From a virus, in the IMG/VR virus record IMGVR_UViG_3300048033_000553, positions 1-37,485 of that record: 37,485 nt of DNA; one strand, given 5' to 3'. The position numbers and the translations under genes were made by a program. The notes below the pieces were generated by a model. The model worked only from the letters and a program-made list of their open reading frames with translations. It searched no databases and was not told the DNA's origin. Positions 32,559 to 37,485 of this stretch are shown here, piece after piece. Position 1 is the first letter of the stretch. Each line of letters starts with the position of its first letter.

Positions 32559-32589
32559 ATGTTGTCTCCTAGACTATGGTTGCCGTTTC

Positions 32590-33384
32590 TCAGTCAATCT
32601 GACTGAACTTGAATGAGTAGCGCGGAATTTGGATCGTTTTCAAGTCCCCAAAATCGTAGCCCCACTCGTTGCTCTCGCTCGCCTTGCGATATTTCTCGAG
32701 AGCGTACTGCACTGCGGCCTTCCCTTCGTTTAGGCTGGCCCAGTCCAATTCGTATATGCCCACTAGGTGTGGACGGGTCTTTTGAACCGCAATGAAGCAA
32801 AAGCGGTCTATCTCAAAGCCGGCATTTTCCATGCACCGGCGGTAAAACATATCCTGTATATGATACCCCAGGTTTGCGCATTGCTTTGCAAAGCCCTCCG
32901 GGTCTGACGCAATAGTAGTCTTGAGATCTATCAGCGCGCCGATGTCACGGCGCCATCCGTCCGGGCGGCACCGCATCTCGACGCCGGTCGCCGGATCTTT
33001 GCTGAATATACTGGCCTCGCACACAAGGTCGCCGCTGAGCAGCTCCGCGGCTGCACGATTTGACCGCACCGCCTCCGCCATGTCAGCGGCCAGACGGTAG
33101 TCGCCCTCCGTGAGTAGCAAGGCGCCAGCCTCCTCGGCCTCTAGCTTCTTGCGCTTCCAGTCGAGGCCGCGGCGCGTCTCCGGCCCGCACCAAATACTTT
33201 CCGCGTTCTGCGGCTCGAACACCATCGTGTGCGTTGCCGTGCCTGTATCAAACGCCGGGTTGCTCTTAAACTCGCCGTATTTAAACTCGGCCAGCGAGCC
33301 CAGCGCGATCTTCTTAGCGCCGCTGGCGCTCAGCGACGGCTCGAGGTGATACGCCTCGTTTGTCATATCAAGTTTTACAGTCAT
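32590..33384 (-). CDS. RecE-like PD-(D/E)XK exonuclease
   Basis: 264 aa. Motifs of the exonuclease VIII-type PDDEXK family are in order: FDTGTATHTMVFEP (G49/H52 region), VCEASIF (E123), RCRPDGW (D142), LIDLKTT (D153-x-K155) and YHIQDMFY (about 174-181, Q177). The C-terminal half (FCFIAVQKTRPHLVGIYELD) fits the same family. It digests one strand from dsDNA ends to start recombination or annealing. No RecT-like gene is recognised; the adjacent SSB-like protein may serve as partner. Confidence 0.88.
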   Translation of the reverse strand: MTVKLDMTNEAYHLEPSLSASGAKKIALGSLAEFKYGEFKSNPAFDTGTATHTMVFEPQNAESIWCGPETRRGLDWKRKKLEAEEAGALLLTEGDYRLAADMAEAVRSNRAAAELLSGDLVCEASIFSKDPATGVEMRCRPDGWRRDIGALIDLKTTIASDPEGFAKQCANLGYHIQDMFYRRCMENAGFEIDRFCFIAVQKTRPHLVGIYELDWASLNEGKAAVQYALEKYRKASESNEWGYDFGDLKTIQIPRYSFKFSQID

Positions 33385-33429
33385 CTTTTACCCGTCAAAA
33401 TATCCGTTACTTTTACCCGTTAAAATATC
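33385..33429. repeat. Direct 20-bp repeats across a gene end and ribosome site
   Basis: CTTTTACCCGTYAAAATATC occurs at 33385-33404 and 33410-33429 (one mismatch, 25-base period). On the - strand the first copy met by transcription codes DILTGKS, while the second covers the stop codon of the 79-aa gene and the leader of the exonuclease. Either a short tandem duplication or a translational control element. Confidence 0.7.
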
Positions 33430-33627
33430 TGCTTCGATTTTACGGCCCACCTCTGTAAAGGTCTGCTTAACTTCCAGAACAAGCGCCTTATACCCACGCT
33501 CCCTATGCTGGTCGTGCTTCCAGAGCATGTATTGCGCTACATCGTCGAGCCCCTCCGTTTTGAAGTAGATCCCATCAATCTCAATGCACGTCTTTCCGTC
33601 CTTAACGACGGCCACAATATAACTCAT
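33388..33627 (-). CDS. 79-aa hypothetical protein
   Basis: The chosen start (ATG 33627) overlaps the RuvC-like stop (ATGA) and follows a strong GGAGGGGAG; a longer frame to 33780 would run inside the resolvase gene and is rejected. MSYIVAVVKDGKTCIEIDGIY, then LDDVAQYMLWKHDQHRERGYKALVLEV and a helical, charged C-terminus. A compact alpha/beta protein. Function unknown; conserved position between two recombination genes. Confidence 0.65.
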   Translation of the reverse strand: MSYIVAVVKDGKTCIEIDGIYFKTEGLDDVAQYMLWKHDQHRERGYKALVLEVKQTFTEVGRKIEADILTGKSNGYFDG

Positions 33628-34082
33628 CTCTCTCCCCTCCCAAATGCTGCCACCAGCAGACTTTCTGCACGGTGCTCGTCTTTCTTGCGCTTCAGTCGCA
33701 GCGCGAGATCCGGGAACCACTGCTGAGCCTGCCGGCGCGCCGCGTCCTTGTCCTTCGGCAAATTCATGCTCGACTTCCACTTGGCGGGCCGCACTTCGCT
33801 GTACGGGTGGCCAGACAGTGCGGCTGTCGTTAAAATTTGGCCGTAGGCAAATCCCAGCTTAAACACCGACACCACACCCTGTTTCGGCATAGCCTGTTGT
33901 TTTTCAAGCCAAATATGCTCAACCGGCCCGGCGCTGTTAATGATGTCGAGCAGCGCGATCACGTCGACGCCGCCCTCGGTGTAGACCGGCAGGTCGTGCA
34001 CTTCAGCGAAGCCGTCACCCAGAAGCGCGACGCCCCCGGTGCGGTAGCCGGGATCAATACCGATTGTAATCTTCGACAACAT
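33624..34082 (-). CDS. RuvC-like Holliday junction resolvase
   Basis: 152 aa from ATG 34082 (AGAAGG upstream); GTG at 34088 adds two residues. RNase H-fold signature: ITIGIDPGYRTGGVAL (first Asp), HIWLEKQQAMPKQGVVSVFKLGFAYGQI (Glu in LEKQ), RPAKWKSSMNLPKDKDAARR, and DEHRAESLLVAA (final acidic pair). Matches phage RuvC-like resolvases. It would resolve branched DNA made by recombination-dependent replication before packaging. Overlaps the small RHH-like gene by 29 bases. Confidence 0.88.
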   Translation of the reverse strand: MLSKITIGIDPGYRTGGVALLGDGFAEVHDLPVYTEGGVDVIALLDIINSAGPVEHIWLEKQQAMPKQGVVSVFKLGFAYGQILTTAALSGHPYSEVRPAKWKSSMNLPKDKDAARRQAQQWFPDLALRLKRKKDEHRAESLLVAAFGRGER

Positions 34083-34224
34083 ATCCACCCTTCTTGAGAT
34101 GCTCGACGATCAGTCGCTCTATCGTCAACGACGCGCTGACGCGCTGGCTGGCGCAATGCTCTTTCAGCATCTCAGCTATATCGGAGCGGATGCGTGGCCC
34201 GATTTGTTTTAACTCGTGTTTCAC
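34054..34224 (-). CDS. 56-aa ribbon-helix-helix-like protein
   Basis: GTG start at 34224 with GGAGGA 6 bases upstream, ending TGA at 34054 inside the resolvase gene. The product begins MKHELKQIGPRIRSDIAEMLKEHC, then RVSASLTIERLIVEHLKKGGYVV. A strand followed by two helices, with SASLTIERLIVEHL like the second RHH helix, suggests a dimeric DNA-binding regulator. It is the first gene of the early/replication operon and directly faces the TGTTAACA site at 34251, making it a natural candidate for an autoregulator. Confidence 0.65.
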   Translation of the reverse strand: MKHELKQIGPRIRSDIAEMLKEHCASQRVSASLTIERLIVEHLKKGGYVVEDYNRY

Positions 34225-34249
34225 AGTGGTTCCTCCATTTGTTTGTGCA

Positions 34250-34277
34250 GTGTTAACAGAATGGGAGCAGGGGTCAA
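34250..34277 (-). promoter_or_regulatory. Promoter of the replication operon
   Basis: On the - strand TTGACC (34277-34272) and TAACAC (34255-34250) are 16 bases apart, with TGT in front of the -10 (extended -10, part of TGTTAACA at 34258-34251). It starts about 20-25 bases before the GTG at 34224. Best sigma-70-like promoter in the window, and the clearest case where TGTTAAC overlaps a -10. Confidence 0.6.
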
Positions 34278-34312
34278 GGTGTTGCCGAGATATTTCTTTT
34301 CTGCCGTCGTCG

Positions 34313-34321
34313 TGTTAATAT
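34313..34321 (+). promoter_or_regulatory. Candidate extended -10 for the lysis operon
   Basis: TGTTAATAT reads as TGnTAATAT, a variant of the recurring TGTTAACAT. Transcription would begin near 34328, about 20 bases before the ATG at 34347, leaving room for the TTGGAG ribosome site. No convincing -35. Confidence 0.4.
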
Positions 34322-34346
34322 GGCCGGGAACCTTTTGGAGCCAACC

Positions 34347-34580
34347 ATGGAAGTTGACGCAATCTTGAATATACTTTTTGGAGTTGTCATCGCCGGCATT
34401 GGCTGGTGGCTCAAAACTCAGCGAGAAGAGTTGGATCGCCTGCGCATCCTGCTTAACCGCACCCGCGAAGAAATGGCCAAAGAATATGTCACCAAGTCAG
34501 ACAGCTCTGAAGTGCTATCACAAATCATGAATAAGTTTGACCGGCTCGAAGAAAAAATTGATCGGTTGATGGAGCGGTGA
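34347..34580 (+). CDS. 77-aa membrane-anchored coiled-coil protein (holin/XhlA-like)
   Basis: Start at ATG 34347 is chosen for GGAG 6 bases upstream; an ATG at 34320 lacks one. MEVDAILNILFGVVIAGIGWWLKT gives one membrane helix (about 4-22), followed by a coiled coil (EELDRLRILLNRTREEMAKEY, SEVLSQIMNKFDRLEEKIDRLME). This layout is like XhlA-type and other phage lysis membrane proteins. First gene of the lysis operon. Could be a holin, a spanin-like part or an unrelated anchor. Confidence 0.65.
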   Translation: MEVDAILNILFGVVIAGIGWWLKTQREELDRLRILLNRTREEMAKEYVTKSDSSEVLSQIMNKFDRLEEKIDRLMER

Positions 34581-34581
34581 T

Positions 34582-35052
34582 ATGGACCCGGTCACCTGCA
34601 TAGCCGCGGCGTCAGCAGCCTATAAAGGTATCAAGAAGGCGGTGGATTTTGGGAAAAGTGTCCACGAAATGTCTGGCACTATATCGCAATTTGCCAAGGC
34701 CGCGTCCGATCTGGATTTCCTGGAAAAGAAGTCGCAGAAGCCGCCGCTGTATAAAATGTTCAGCGACAATGAGGCTAACGCCCTAGAGATATGGTCGCAA
34801 AAGCAGAAATTGGCTGAATATCGAGAGGATCTCCGCAGCCATATTTCGTGGCATTACGGGCCCAGCGCCTGGAAGGCCATAGTAAAAATTGAGGGCGAGC
34901 AACGCAAACGTCAGCAGGAGCTGGTCTATAAGAAGCAGGAGTTTATTGACAAGTGCATAAGTTTGGCAGTCGGCACAGCGCTTTTGCTTGCTGGATTTGG
35001 TGCATTGATCGTCATTCTGTATTTCTTGGGCCTCAAGCATGGGAAGTTTTAA
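34582..35052 (+). CDS. 156-aa protein with C-terminal membrane helix
   Basis: Helical, charged body (AAYKGIKKAVDFGKSVHEM, DFLEKKSQKPPLYKMFSDNEANALEIWSQKQKLAEYREDLRSHI, then EGEQRKRQQELVYKKQEFIDK) and one hydrophobic helix at about 126-149 (LAVGTALLLAGFGALIVILYFLG). N-terminus is also mildly hydrophobic. Similar proteins are found next to holin/lysin genes of marine podoviruses as I recall. Tail-anchored topology fits an accessory lysis role; unproven. Confidence 0.6.
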   Translation: MDPVTCIAAASAAYKGIKKAVDFGKSVHEMSGTISQFAKAASDLDFLEKKSQKPPLYKMFSDNEANALEIWSQKQKLAEYREDLRSHISWHYGPSAWKAIVKIEGEQRKRQQELVYKKQEFIDKCISLAVGTALLLAGFGALIVILYFLGLKHGKF

Positions 35053-35217
35053 ATGTATTTATTGCTTTGGTTCCAGCTAACAGCGCAGGTCATCCACTTT
35101 GAGGTGGGCCAGTATGGCAGTGAGAAAGAGTGCTTTGATGCGCTGCGCAAGGCGTCTGTTCTGGTAACTAAAAACAATGAATATCTGCAATGTTTCAAAA
35201 TTGGAGTTAGCCAATGA
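35053..35217 (+). CDS. 54-aa small protein with Cys pair (paralogue of the 62-aa gene)
   Basis: ATG at 35053 right after the previous stop, ending in TGA that overlaps the next ATG (ATGA). Sequence opens MYLLLWFQLTAQVIHFEVG, a short hydrophobic start, then KECFDALRKASVLVTKNN and LQCFKIG. The pattern E-C-(x)n-C-F-K-I/V-G is shared with the gene at 35854, so the two are likely old duplicates. The cysteines may form a disulphide in the periplasm. No strong ribosome site; probably coupled. Confidence 0.6.
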   Translation: MYLLLWFQLTAQVIHFEVGQYGSEKECFDALRKASVLVTKNNEYLQCFKIGVSQ

Positions 35218-35513
35218 CTGAGTATGACCTAAACGGTAACGGCAAGATTGACCTAGATGAGCGCGAGCTTATGCTCGAGGATCGACGCCTCCGCATGGAA
35301 GACGCCGACCACAAGCGCGATGCGCAGCTACGCATGACGTGGTTCGCGCTTTTTGGATTGCTGATCTACCCGTTTGGGATAGTTGCGGCTGACATCTGGG
35401 GCTATGACACAACAGGGCAGCTTTTAGCTACAATCGCCCCCACATATTTCATAGCCATATCTGGCCTTGTCGCCGCGTTCTTTGGATTTAGCGCAATGGG
35501 GGCTAAGAAATGA
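35214..35513 (+). CDS. EF-hand-bearing two-helix membrane protein (holin candidate)
   Basis: 99 aa. Residues 5-16 read DLNGNGKIDLDE, a full EF-hand loop with Ca ligands at positions 1, 3, 5, 9 and 12 (D, N, N, D, E). A charged helix follows (RELMLEDRRLRMEDADHKRDAQLRM), then two hydrophobic segments at about 42-60 (WFALFGLLIYPFGIVAADI) and 73-94 (IAPTYFIAISGLVAAFFGF). Similar EF-hand proteins occur in lysis regions of marine phages by recollection. A holin or pore regulator that senses calcium is a hypothesis. Confidence 0.65.
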   Translation: MTEYDLNGNGKIDLDERELMLEDRRLRMEDADHKRDAQLRMTWFALFGLLIYPFGIVAADIWGYDTTGQLLATIAPTYFIAISGLVAAFFGFSAMGAKK

Positions 35514-35854
35514 TCGGCCAGATAATCGGATCACTCGGCGGGCTTGCTGCCAGCTACATTGACGGCAAGACTGCCGTGAAGAAAGCGGAAGCTGAGACCA
35601 AGATGAAAATCGCCACTGGCGAAATCAGCTGGGAACAAGCTGCTATCGAGGCCAGCAACAATTCGTGGAAAGATGAGGCGTGGACCGTGGCATTCATAGC
35701 CATCGTTCTTGGCAGCTTCATACCGGGCATACAGCCTTACATGGCGCAGGGTTTTGCAAATCTTGATGCTGCGCCTCAGTGGTTCCAATGGGCAATGTAT
35801 GCCAGCATCGCGGCGAGCTTTGGCATACGCACAGTGAAGGGGCTGAAGAGGTAA
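35510..35854 (+). CDS. Holin-like membrane protein (GTA_holin_3TM type)
   Basis: 114 aa. N-terminus MIGQIIGSLGGLAASYIDG, an amphipathic/hydrophobic helix, then a charged part (TAVKKAEAETKMKIATGEISWEQAAIEAS). NSWKDEAWTVAFIAIVLGSFIPG has the W-x-D-E-x-hydrophobic pattern of 3TM phage holins, and AMYASIAASFGIRTVKGLKR ends the last helix with positive charge. Good candidate for the main holin that lets the endolysin out. Overlaps neighbours at both ends (ATGA and TAATG). Confidence 0.7.
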   Translation: MIGQIIGSLGGLAASYIDGKTAVKKAEAETKMKIATGEISWEQAAIEASNNSWKDEAWTVAFIAIVLGSFIPGIQPYMAQGFANLDAAPQWFQWAMYASIAASFGIRTVKGLKR

Positions 35855-36042
35855 TGTTTCTTGCGGCCCTCCTCGTATGTTCTACGCTGCAAGCTCAGTC
35901 CTGTGCAGTGGTCGCAAACTTAAACGATATATGGTATACCGAGGCCGAGTGCCAAGCAGACGCAATGAACTTTGCTTTGAAGTTAGTTGACAAAGGTTTT
36001 TCGGTCAGGCCGTATTGCTTCAAAGTTGGAGAAAACACATGA
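35854..36042 (+). CDS. 62-aa secreted Cys protein (paralogue of the 54-aa gene)
   Basis: Start ATG 35854 overlaps the previous stop (TAATG) and has GAAGAGG upstream; a longer frame from 35779 runs inside the holin gene and is rejected. FLAALLVCSTLQAQS looks like a signal peptide with cleavage after AQS or ATL-type site. The mature part has TEAECQADAMNFALKLVDKG and PYCFKVGENT, sharing the E-C ... C-F-K-V-G pattern with the 54-aa gene. It would be a small periplasmic disulphide protein acting at lysis or superinfection; function unknown. Confidence 0.65.
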   Translation: MFLAALLVCSTLQAQSCAVVANLNDIWYTEAECQADAMNFALKLVDKGFSVRPYCFKVGENT

Positions 36043-36299
36043 GTAGAGCTACACCAGCGAAGGGCAAAGCCCGCGTTAAAGTTACCTCAAGCGGACGTAA
36101 AGTCAGCTACGGTCAAGCGGGCAAAGCAAAAGGCGGTGGCCCACGGGTCAAGCCCGGCACCAAGAAGGGCGATGCGTATTGCGCACGATCCGCGGCGCAG
36201 AAGAAGAAGTTTCCGAAGGCGGCGAAAGATCCTAACAGCCCGCTAAATCTTTCACGCAAGCGCTGGAAATGCAGCGGCACTAAATCGAAGAGGACTTAA
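36039..36299 (+). CDS. 86-aa basic protein (DUF6321-like)
   Basis: ATG 36039 overlaps the previous stop and has GGAG upstream. SRATPAKGKARVKVTSSGRKVSYGQAG, GGGPRVKPGTKKGDAYCARSA, then DPNSPLNLSRKRWKCSG. This pattern is common in tailed phages and fits the DUF6321 family as I know it. Strongly basic with two spaced Cys. DNA or RNA binding is plausible; role unknown. Found near lysis genes in many phages. Confidence 0.75.
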   Translation: MSRATPAKGKARVKVTSSGRKVSYGQAGKAKGGGPRVKPGTKKGDAYCARSAAQKKKFPKAAKDPNSPLNLSRKRWKCSGTKSKRT

Positions 36300-36303
36300 T
36301 GAA

Positions 36304-36453
36304 ATGGGACTGTATTCAAACATTGCTAAAAAGCGTGCGCGCATCAAGGCCGGAAGCGGAGAGAAAATGCGCAAGCCCGGCACTAAAGGAGCGCCAACGG
36401 CCAGTGCATTTAAAGCGGCTGCCAAGACAGCAAAGAAAAAGGTTAAGAAATGA
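36304..36453 (+). CDS. 49-aa basic phage protein
   Basis: Starts MGLYSNIAKKRARIKAGSGEKMRKPG, then TKGAPTASAFKAAAKTAKKKVKK, ending in a TGA that overlaps the endolysin start (ATGA). The RIKAGSGEKMRKPGTKGAP pattern is very common in tailed phages next to the DUF6321-like gene. Highly basic. The alternative frame from ATG 36299 (MKWDCIQT) is rejected. Role unknown. Confidence 0.75.
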   Translation: MGLYSNIAKKRARIKAGSGEKMRKPGTKGAPTASAFKAAAKTAKKKVKK

Positions 36454-37070
36454 GCAAGGCAATGGCTAGCCTCCAGACTAAAATCGGGTCAAGTCCCGAT
36501 GGCGAGTTTGGGCCGAATACAGCGCGAGCAATCGCAAAGTATTTTAACCTATCCCCGGCGCGCGGCGCACACTTGATGGGGCAGGCATCACACGAAAGCG
36601 GTGGCTTCAAGCGCACCCGTGAAAGCCTGTATTATAGCTCACCAGAGCGCATACAGGCTGTGTGGCCCTCGCGCTTCCCAACCGTTGAAGATGCAGAGCC
36701 ATACGCCAAGAACCCAAACGGGCTTGCTGGCAAGGTTTACGCTGGCCGCATGGGTAACGAGAATGAGGCGCAAGCGAGCCTATACATTGGCCGTGGATTT
36801 CTACAGCTCACCGGGCGAAACAATTATCGCTCGTTTGCATCTGATATGGGTGTGCCGGAGGTTATGACTGACCCAGACTTGGTGGCAGACGATTACGCCT
36901 TTGAGACTGCGCTGTGGTTTTTTGAGAAGAATGGCTTGTTTAAGATTGCCGATGAGGGCGTAACGGATGACGCAATCAAGCGCATAACGCGTCGCGTGAA
37001 TGGCGGCTATCACGGGCTGGATGATAGAAGCAACCAGAGCAAGAAAATCCACACTTGGCTCATGGCCTAG
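36450..37070 (+). CDS. GH19 (chitinase-like) endolysin
   Basis: 206 aa. N-terminal residues 1-35 (LQTKIGSSPDGEFGPNTARAIAKYF) resemble a minimal peptidoglycan-binding repeat. The catalytic domain follows: LMGQASHESGGFKRTRE (candidate catalytic Glu48), YSSPERIQAVWPSRFP, then YIGRGFLQLTGRNNY (113-127) and VNGGYHGLDDR with the final Gly-Gly motif. This matches phage GH19 lysozymes. No signal peptide, so it needs the holin. From base 36770 on it is repeated at the left end of the window. Confidence 0.9.
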   Translation: MSKAMASLQTKIGSSPDGEFGPNTARAIAKYFNLSPARGAHLMGQASHESGGFKRTRESLYYSSPERIQAVWPSRFPTVEDAEPYAKNPNGLAGKVYAGRMGNENEAQASLYIGRGFLQLTGRNNYRSFASDMGVPEVMTDPDLVADDYAFETALWFFEKNGLFKIADEGVTDDAIKRITRRVNGGYHGLDDRSNQSKKIHTWLMA

Positions 37071-37485
37071 TCTAGCTAAGTTAGCTAAGTGCGGGTCCAA
37101 GATCAGAAGGCCAGCGCGGCAGTAGGCAGGGCGGGCGAGCATTTAGCACTCGCCCGGCTTTCGCTTGCTGGCTATCTCTGCACCCTATGTCAAATCAGAG
37201 ACCACGATGCGTATATACAAATGTATGAACGCACTCTCACGTTGCAGGTAAAGAGCGCCAGCAAGACGCATGGGGTGGGCAGAAGGTACAAATTCTACAC
37301 AGCTAAAAAGAGTGGGCCTCGGTCAGATGTTTACGCCTTTGTTGCGGTGGATCTTGATGCTGTAGTCTTCCGCCGGGGCGACGAAATCTCCAAGACAACA
37401 ACATATGTATATGAGTCGGAATTTCTAAACGAAAGCCATTCGATGCAAAAAACTCTGGGCAGCTTTAAATAGTGTCTTGCGGGTC
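36770..37485. repeat. Right copy of imperfect terminal direct repeat
   Basis: Matches bases 1-716 without gaps at about 94%. Substitutions end at 37370; the last 115 bases are exact. This copy includes the codons of a complete endolysin and PD-(D/E)XK gene and is the more informative one. See the left copy for interpretation. Confidence 0.9.
37089..37472 (+). CDS. PD-(D/E)XK endonuclease-like protein (right copy)
   Basis: 127 aa from GTG, 18 bases after the endolysin. Same motif order as the left copy (GRAGEHLA, RDHDAYIQ, LQVKSA). Differences from it: MYE instead of TDT between the presumed catalytic D and K, R for Q (VGRRY) and P for Q (SGPRS). The many silent changes show selection to keep the protein. 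It closes the lysis operon and may process DNA late in infection; nuclease activity is inferred. Confidence 0.7.
   Translation: MRVQDQKASAAVGRAGEHLALARLSLAGYLCTLCQIRDHDAYIQMYERTLTLQVKSASKTHGVGRRYKFYTAKKSGPRSDVYAFVAVDLDAVVFRRGDEISKTTTYVYESEFLNESHSMQKTLGSFK

Noticed and set aside
33628-33780. Longer N-terminus for the 79-aa gene
   Set aside because: It runs inside the RuvC-like gene and gives low-complexity Arg/Gly/Ala sequence; the internal ATG has a strong ribosome site and ATGA overlap.
36299-36470. Frame MKWDCIQT overlapping the 49-aa basic gene
   Set aside because: The other frame gives the widespread KMRKPGTKGAP-type phage protein and ends exactly at the endolysin start.
1-37485. Temperate lifestyle
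   Set aside because: No integrase, excisionase, Cro/CI pair, ParA or attachment site recognised in a nearly closed genome; regulators found are small and not of the known repressor types.

Overview
The window is almost a complete genome of a short-tailed (podovirus-type) dsDNA bacteriophage, most likely a metagenomic contig. Its first 716 bases are repeated in imperfect form as its last 716 (about 45 substitutions, no indels, last 115 bases identical). The sequence therefore closes on itself at a unit length of about 36.77 kb, but the two ends come from slightly different versions. No integrase, repressor of a known type, DNA polymerase, RNA polymerase, tRNA or host gene was recognised. This fits a virulent phage that borrows the host replicase. 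Base composition is roughly balanced, which argues against a very AT-rich host such as SAR11. Portal, capsid and adaptor look like the SU10-type families. The small lysis-operon proteins resemble types seen in marine phages; that host and habitat guess is inference only.

Layout. (a) 34347-37472, continuing across the circular junction into 1-703, + strand: lysis/accessory operon with holin-like membrane proteins, an EF-hand membrane protein, two related small Cys proteins, two basic DUF-type proteins, a GH19 endolysin and a PD-(D/E)XK protein. (b) 819-3683, - strand: tightly overlapped accessory operon ending in a C5-cytosine DNA methyltransferase. (c) 3812-4012, + strand: one small gene. (d) 4016-24200, - strand: virion operon. 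In transcription order it runs transglycosylase, unknown virion protein, portal, small protein, scaffold, major capsid protein, small protein, adaptor, stalk/fibre, second fibre, beta-propeller protein, tail chaperone-like protein, gp10-like hub protein, C1q-like protein, GNAT-like protein and three ejection-type proteins. One 52-aa + strand gene interrupts it at 21734. (e) 24499-25827, + strand: accessory island with a second (DPPF) methyltransferase. (f) 25824-34224, - strand: replication/recombination and packaging operon. In transcription order: small RHH-like protein, RuvC-like resolvase, unknown, RecE-type exonuclease, SSB-like protein, TOPRIM/RepA primase-helicase, HNH nuclease, two unknowns, TerS, TerL.

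Regulation. A TGTTAAC-centred element, usually TGTTAACAY, lies in nearly every gap that heads a transcription unit (3713, 21697, 24432, 28684, 34251, 34313) and also abuts the terL start (27247). Two copies match over 16 of 18 bases. It could be an extended -10 promoter element or a phage operator. Four strong GC hairpins, three with UNCG tetraloops, sit in short intergenic gaps after particular genes (68-aa gene, capsid, SSB-like, 86-aa gene) without U-tracts.

The genes form a self-contained programme: recombination-style replication, headful or site-specific packaging by TerS/TerL, a P22/SU10-like virion with ejection proteins, and a holin/endolysin cassette. Two DNA methyltransferases of different chemistry plausibly protect the genome from restriction. 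Eight genes too short for a 60-codon cut-off were found by hand: 819, 3284, 21734, 34054, 35053, 36304, and two re-started genes at 33388 and 35854.
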